Shown here piece after piece: positions 60,965 through 64,000 of a stretch of DNA of 64,000 nucleotides; within the stretch, counting starts at the first letter, position 1; the number at the start of each line of letters is the position of its first letter. Both the position numbers and the translations under genes were made by a program. The DNA is from Pseudomonas xionganensis (GTDB taxonomy: Bacteria; Pseudomonadota; Gammaproteobacteria; Pseudomonadales; Pseudomonadaceae), in NCBI RefSeq assembly GCF_009763245.1, contig NZ_WKJZ01000001.1, positions 2,040,810 to 2,104,809 on the forward strand, in the 5' to 3' direction. The notes below the pieces were generated by a model. It ran no database searches, had not been told where the DNA came from, and saw only the letters and a program-made list of their open reading frames with translations.

Positions 60965-62599
60965 ATGCTGCGCCTGTTTGCCGATCTGGGTTTTCGCTGG
61001 AAAATTGCTTTGCCCATTGTCTTGCTGGCGGTGTTGCTGGTCAGCATGGGCGTGCTGGGTATGCGCGGTATCGATCAGGTGGCCGAGTCCAGCACGCGCC
61101 TGACCAATCGCTATCTGCCCGGTATCAGTCTGTTGCTCAATGCCGACCGTGACCTGTACCAGGCCTTTGTCGCCGAACGCAGCCTGCTGGATGAGGGGGC
61201 GGGCGAGTATGTCGCAGCTCTCAAGGCTACCCATGCCGAGAATCTGCAGCAGGCCTATGACCGCGTGCACAAGTTCGCCGCCATGCAGCCGGGGGCCGAA
61301 GCCATGCAGCGGGTGGCCCAGTTCGACACCGGCTTCGAGCGCTGGAAGGCCACTTCGCAGCAAGTCCTGGAGCTGGCCAGCAGCGACCCGCAGGCAGCCA
61401 GCGAACTGAGCTTCGGTGCCAGCGAGGAGCAGTTCGAGGTCATGCGCACGGCCATCGACCAGCTGGGCGAGATGGATGATGCGGCCGCCAATGCCGAAGG
61501 TCTGGCGGCTATCGCCCTGGGCCAGACCCTGAGCTGGCAGCAGGGGTTGATCATCGTGGTTGGCCTGGTGGTCTGTCTGGTACTGGTGCTGGGTTTCCCG
61601 CTGCTGGTGACCCGGCCGCTGCATAACCTGCTTAACCGTATTGAACAGATTGCCGATGGCGATGGTGACCTGCGCGTGCGCCTGGATGTGCTGTCCAATG
61701 ATGAGCTGGGCAAGCTCAGCCATGCCTTCAACCGTTTTCTCGACAAGTTGCAGCCCCTGATCAAGGAGGTGGGGCGGGTGACCGGTGAGGTGGAAAGTTC
61801 GGCGCAGAACCTGGCGGGTATGGCGGCGGCCAATGATCGCTTGATCAGCGGCGAGCATGCGGCGGTGGATCAGGTCAGCACCGCCGCCACCGAGATGAGC
61901 TCGGCGGTGCATGAGGTGGCGCGCAATGCCCAGCATGCCGCCGATGCGGCCCGGCAGGCCGAATCGCAGTCCCGTGATGCAGCCCAGGTAGTGGGCGCGA
62001 CCATCAGCTCCATCCGCCAACTGGCCCATGAGGTGGAGAGCGCGTCAAACAGCATTCAAACCCTGGAACAGGAGGCGGCCAATATCGGCGCGGTGCTGGC
62101 GGTGATTCGCGGGATTGCCGAGCAGACCAATCTGCTGGCACTGAACGCGGCCATCGAGGCCGCGCGGGCTGGCGAACAGGGGCGTGGATTTGCCGTGGTG
62201 GCCGATGAGGTGCGGGCCCTGGCCGCTCGCACCCAGGAATCCACCAAGGATATCCAGGCCATGATCGAACGCCTGCAGATCGGCGTGCAGAACGCGGTCA
62301 AGGCCACCCATGCCGGTAGCGACAAGGCTCGGCAGAGCGTGGAGCAGGCCTCGGGGGTGGATCAGGCTCTGACCGATACCAGTGACTCGGTGCAACGGAT
62401 CAATGACATGACTGCGCAAATCGCCAGCGCCTGCGAACAGCAAAGCAGCGTAACCGAGGAGATCGCCCGCAATATCACCGATATTCGCGACCTGTCCAAC
62501 GAGGCGGCGCAGACCTCCGAGCAGAGTGCCGAAGCCAGCCAGCGATTGTCCGAGCTGTCTCGTGGCCTGAGCGCTCTGGTCGGGCGCTTCAGGGTCTGA
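60965..62599 (+). CDS. Methyl-accepting chemotaxis protein
   Basis: 544 residues. TM1 (about 11-33), a periplasmic four-helix-bundle-type ligand domain of about 155 residues, TM2 (about 192-214), a HAMP domain ([20 protein letters not shown]) and a C-terminal signalling domain with the hairpin tip [35 protein letters not shown]. The attractant is unknown. It lacks a C-terminal CheR-docking pentapeptide. Confidence 0.94.
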   Translation: MLRLFADLGFRWKIALPIVLLAVLLVSMGVLGMRGIDQVAESSTRLTNRYLPGISLLLNADRDLYQAFVAERSLLDEGAGEYVAALKATHAENLQQAYDRVHKFAAMQPGAEAMQRVAQFDTGFERWKATSQQVLELASSDPQAASELSFGASEEQFEVMRTAIDQLGEMDDAAANAEGLAAIALGQTLSWQQGLIIVVGLVVCLVLVLGFPLLVTRPLHNLLNRIEQIADGDGDLRVRLDVLSNDELGKLSHAFNRFLDKLQPLIKEVGRVTGEVESSAQNLAGMAAANDRLISGEHAAVDQVSTAATEMSSAVHEVARNAQHAADAARQAESQSRDAAQVVGATISSIRQLAHEVESASNSIQTLEQEAANIGAVLAVIRGIAEQTNLLALNAAIEAARAGEQGRGFAVVADEVRALAARTQESTKDIQAMIERLQIGVQNAVKATHAGSDKARQSVEQASGVDQALTDTSDSVQRINDMTAQIASACEQQSSVTEEIARNITDIRDLSNEAAQTSEQSAEASQRLSELSRGLSALVGRFRV

Positions 62600-62629
62600 G
62601 TCGATTGAGCAGCTAAGTGCTTGAAGCGG

Positions 62630-62657
62630 TTGTAAGTTCAGGCCAAGCCGGTACAAT
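62630..62657 (+). promoter_or_regulatory. ffs promoter
   Basis: TTGTAA, a 16-base spacer, and TACAAT, followed about seven bases later by the likely start. It lies 33 bases before the mature RNA. Confidence 0.6.
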
Positions 62658-62689
62658 GGCGCCGCTCGCCTGCTGGCGAGTGGCGTTAT

Positions 62690-62801
62690 GGTGGTCCCAT
62701 CGGTCCCCCCGCAACGATCAGCCGTGAACCCGGTCAGGCCTGGAAGGGAGCAGCCGTAGCGGTGACATTGTGTGCCGGGGTGTGGCTGGTGGGGCTGCCT
62801 C
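62690..62801 (+). ncRNA. ffs: Signal recognition particle 4.5S RNA
   Basis: Contains the conserved SRP domain IV tip: GGTCAGGCCTGGAAGGGAGCAGCC, with GTGTGCCGGGGTGTGGCTGG on the returning arm, as in E. coli 4.5S RNA. CCCGCAACG lies at the expected place in the 5' arm. Terminal pairing GGTGGTCCCATC with GGTGGGGCTGCC fixes the ends near 62690 and 62799. It binds Ffh to target membrane proteins. Located just upstream of the dnaX region, a common Pseudomonas position. Confidence 0.95.
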
Positions 62802-62808
62802 CATCTCA

Positions 62809-62828
62809 AACCCCGTTCGGGTTGTTTT
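62809..62828 (+). terminator. ffs terminator
   Basis: AACCC-CGTTC-GGGTT followed by GTTTT; a short stem at the end of the 4.5S RNA. Confidence 0.6.
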
Positions 62829-62891
62829 GCATATTCCTTATCTACTGTTCAGCTCGTCGCCTAAAGGCTGTGGCCTTGCCGTGGGCGCACT

Positions 62892-62919
62892 AAAAAGCCC
62901 CGTCGTGAGCGGGGCTTTG
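62892..62919 (-). terminator. Terminator of the small DUF gene
   Basis: Minus strand AAAGCCCCG-CTCACGA-CGGGGCTTTTT, 18 bases after the stop of the gene at 62937. The A/T runs make it partly bidirectional. Confidence 0.8.
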
Positions 62920-62936
62920 GGGGTTGCGACTTGCCT

Positions 62937-63224
62937 TCAGGCGGGGTGGTAGCTGAGCACGCTGTCCTGTTCCTTGAGCGCCTTGCGCAGATCGGCCGGG
63001 ATATTGCCCGAGCGCACGGCCAGTTCCAGGCGGATGTCTTCCAGGCTTTGGGCGAAGGCCTGGGCGTCGGCCCGCTGGCTGCTGCTGAGTACGCGGCTGT
63101 AGGCGGTGGCGTCCTTGTCATCCAGCAGGGAGAGGACAATGCCGCCATCCGGGCGCGGTGGGCTGAAGGTAACGCGCAAGGGGGCGAACAGTTGCTCGAC
63201 GAGTTGGCGATCAATGCCATGCAT
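62937..63224 (-). CDS. Small conserved Pseudomonas protein, DUF3509-like
   Basis: 95 residues from ATG at 63224 (GGAG at seven bases; the ATG two codons earlier has the site too close). Contains FAPLRVTFSPPRPDGGIVLSLLDD and a helical second half (AFAQSLEDIRLELAVRSG). The look recalls the DUF3509 proteins restricted to pseudomonads, whose function is unknown; the assignment is from memory. Cytosolic, no cysteine. Confidence 0.65.
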   Translation of the reverse strand: MHGIDRQLVEQLFAPLRVTFSPPRPDGGIVLSLLDDKDATAYSRVLSSSQRADAQAFAQSLEDIRLELAVRSGNIPADLRKALKEQDSVLSYHPA

Positions 63225-63296
63225 AACCATGCTCCATCCTGAGGGTGAGTGCTTCAGACCCCAGGTTGGCCGGATAGTTCGCGGCCAAGCAGGTGC

Positions 63297-63518
63297 TCAG
63301 GCTTTTAAGACCTGGCGCGTGCGATCAATCACCTGCTGCAGGTGTTGGCCGCTGTACTGCCCCGGGTACAGGCGCTGGCTATGCTGGGCAATGCCGGCCT
63401 GGTTGACCACGGTAAAACTGAAGCTGCCTTTGCGGGCAGCCAGAATGCGGCAATCGAGCGGCGCAAATGCGCGGGAAAGGGTGCTTACGGCATCCTGAAT
63501 CTGTTGTTGAGTATTCAT
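63297..63518 (-). CDS. Small hypothetical protein
   Basis: 73 residues, MNTQQQIQDAVSTLSRAFAP..., predicted alpha-beta-alpha: helix, beta hairpin around LAARKGSFSFTVVNQAG, and final helix ending RTRQVLKA. A/G-rich GGAACACCC precedes the ATG. The general size and FAPL/FAPLD segment resemble the neighbouring small gene, so the two may be distant relatives. Function unknown. Confidence 0.6.
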   Translation of the reverse strand: MNTQQQIQDAVSTLSRAFAPLDCRILAARKGSFSFTVVNQAGIAQHSQRLYPGQYSGQHLQQVIDRTRQVLKA

Positions 63519-63948
63519 TATTCGGGTGTTCCTAAAACGGCATGCGCATCAGTGCGCGGGATAAAGCTCCTGGCCGCTGTCCTTATGGGCATCGGCGGGT
63601 ATTTGATCGGAGCAGGACTGCGCGCAAAAGTTCCCGTTATCGGGTCTTCTGCGGGTCGGTACTTCGGAGGCTGGCTTGGGTCGTTGCCTGGGCAGGACGG
63701 CCAGATCAGTCAGCAGGGTGGGGCAGGTGGGCGAGCGTTGTGCGGGCTCGTGACCTGAATACCATCGAGGGGGCTTGGGCGCCGGTATGACTTACAGCGT
63801 GGTACTAACGGCGCGCAGCATAACCAGTTGCACAAATATTAGCCAGCTGTATTTTGCCTCGCGTGTCAGGGCCGTGGCACTGGATGCAATTTACCGGTTG
63901 CTCCGCTAGGATTAGCGCACTTTGGCATTCATCCAGTGACGGGTTTCA
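63519..63948. other. Intergenic region upstream of dnaX
   Basis: 430 bases. A plus-strand open frame crossing this area has no convincing start or family and is taken as chance. A possible sigma-70 promoter is TTGCAC (63828-63833), 16 bases, TATTTT (63850-63855), about 95 bases before dnaX. No repeats or terminators were noted. Confidence 0.4.
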
Positions 63949-64000
63949 ATGAGTTATCAGGTTCTTGCACGCAAGTGGCGTCCGCGCTCGTTCCGCGAAA
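63949..64000 (+). CDS. dnaX: DNA polymerase III gamma/tau subunit, first codons
   Basis: ATG at 63949 followed by SYQVLARKWRPRSFRE, the invariant N-terminus of DnaX (clamp-loader gamma/tau). The gene runs off the right edge. The gene order ligA ... dnaX agrees with Pseudomonas chromosomes. Confidence 0.93.
   Translation, partial: MSYQVLARKWRPRSFRE

Noticed and set aside
63342..63758. 138-codon plus-strand frame upstream of dnaX
   Set aside because: Its first third is antisense to the small gene at 63297-63518, it has no ribosome site and its composition is uneven; no family is recognisable.

Overview
The window is a chromosomal segment of a Pseudomonas, most like the P. aeruginosa / P. mendocina / P. 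alcaligenes side of the genus. The evidence is GC-rich, strongly codon-biased genes, the phhRABC, aotJQMOP-argR and smc-zipA-ligA-dnaX blocks in Pseudomonas order, REP-type hairpins between genes, and a 4.5S RNA gene upstream of dnaX. I see no phage, transposase, CRISPR array or plasmid functions. The accessory-looking DNA consists of dispersed inverted-repeat elements.

Layout. 1-1.7 kb: a truncated HAD phosphatase and an MFS transporter. 2-6.3 kb: phenylalanine catabolism (phhA, phhB, aromatic aminotransferase) divergent from its regulator phhR. 6.3-9.4 kb: four overlapping or closely spaced membrane/envelope genes of unknown function. 9.4-12.3 kb: a deaminase without a standard start codon, an orphan terminator that implies a small RNA, and acs. 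13-18.5 kb: the arginine/ornithine ABC transporter and ArgR. 18.6-23 kb: a 7TM diguanylate cyclase, a DUF2459 lipoprotein, a voltage-gated K+ channel and a urea transporter.

23.3-51 kb is one metabolic supercluster. guaD and xdhABC take guanine and xanthine to urate. A membrane urate oxidase (puuD, with its own cytochrome c), pucM, uraD, puuE, alc and allA take urate to glyoxylate and urea. gcl, hyi, glxR, glycerate kinase and pyruvate kinase take glyoxylate to pyruvate. A purine permease, a Tsx-like porin and a urea channel move substrates and products. A moaA paralogue probably supplies molybdopterin for xanthine dehydrogenase. Two regulators, a GntR/FCD protein and a RutR-like TetR protein, lie inside the cluster. 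Reading the promoters shows two recurrent palindromes, TTGTATACAA and TTGAC-N6-GTCAA. They are distributed so that the top of the pathway carries only the second, the allantoin branch only the first, and uptake, moaA/tetR and the glyoxylate branch carry both. This two-operator circuit is the most interesting thing in the window.

51.2-64 kb: an AlkB alkane hydroxylase divergent from another GntR gene. That gene leads into smc, zipA and ligA, followed by an HU-like protein, a chemoreceptor, the 4.5S RNA, two small conserved genes and the first codons of dnaX.

Four copies of a modular inverted-repeat element (about 140-270 bp) sit at 0.3, 12.4, 23.1 and 52.5 kb. Three other short repeat families fill many gaps: REP hairpins, GTAGGGTGGAT-type repeats and CCCTCTCCC-type repeats.
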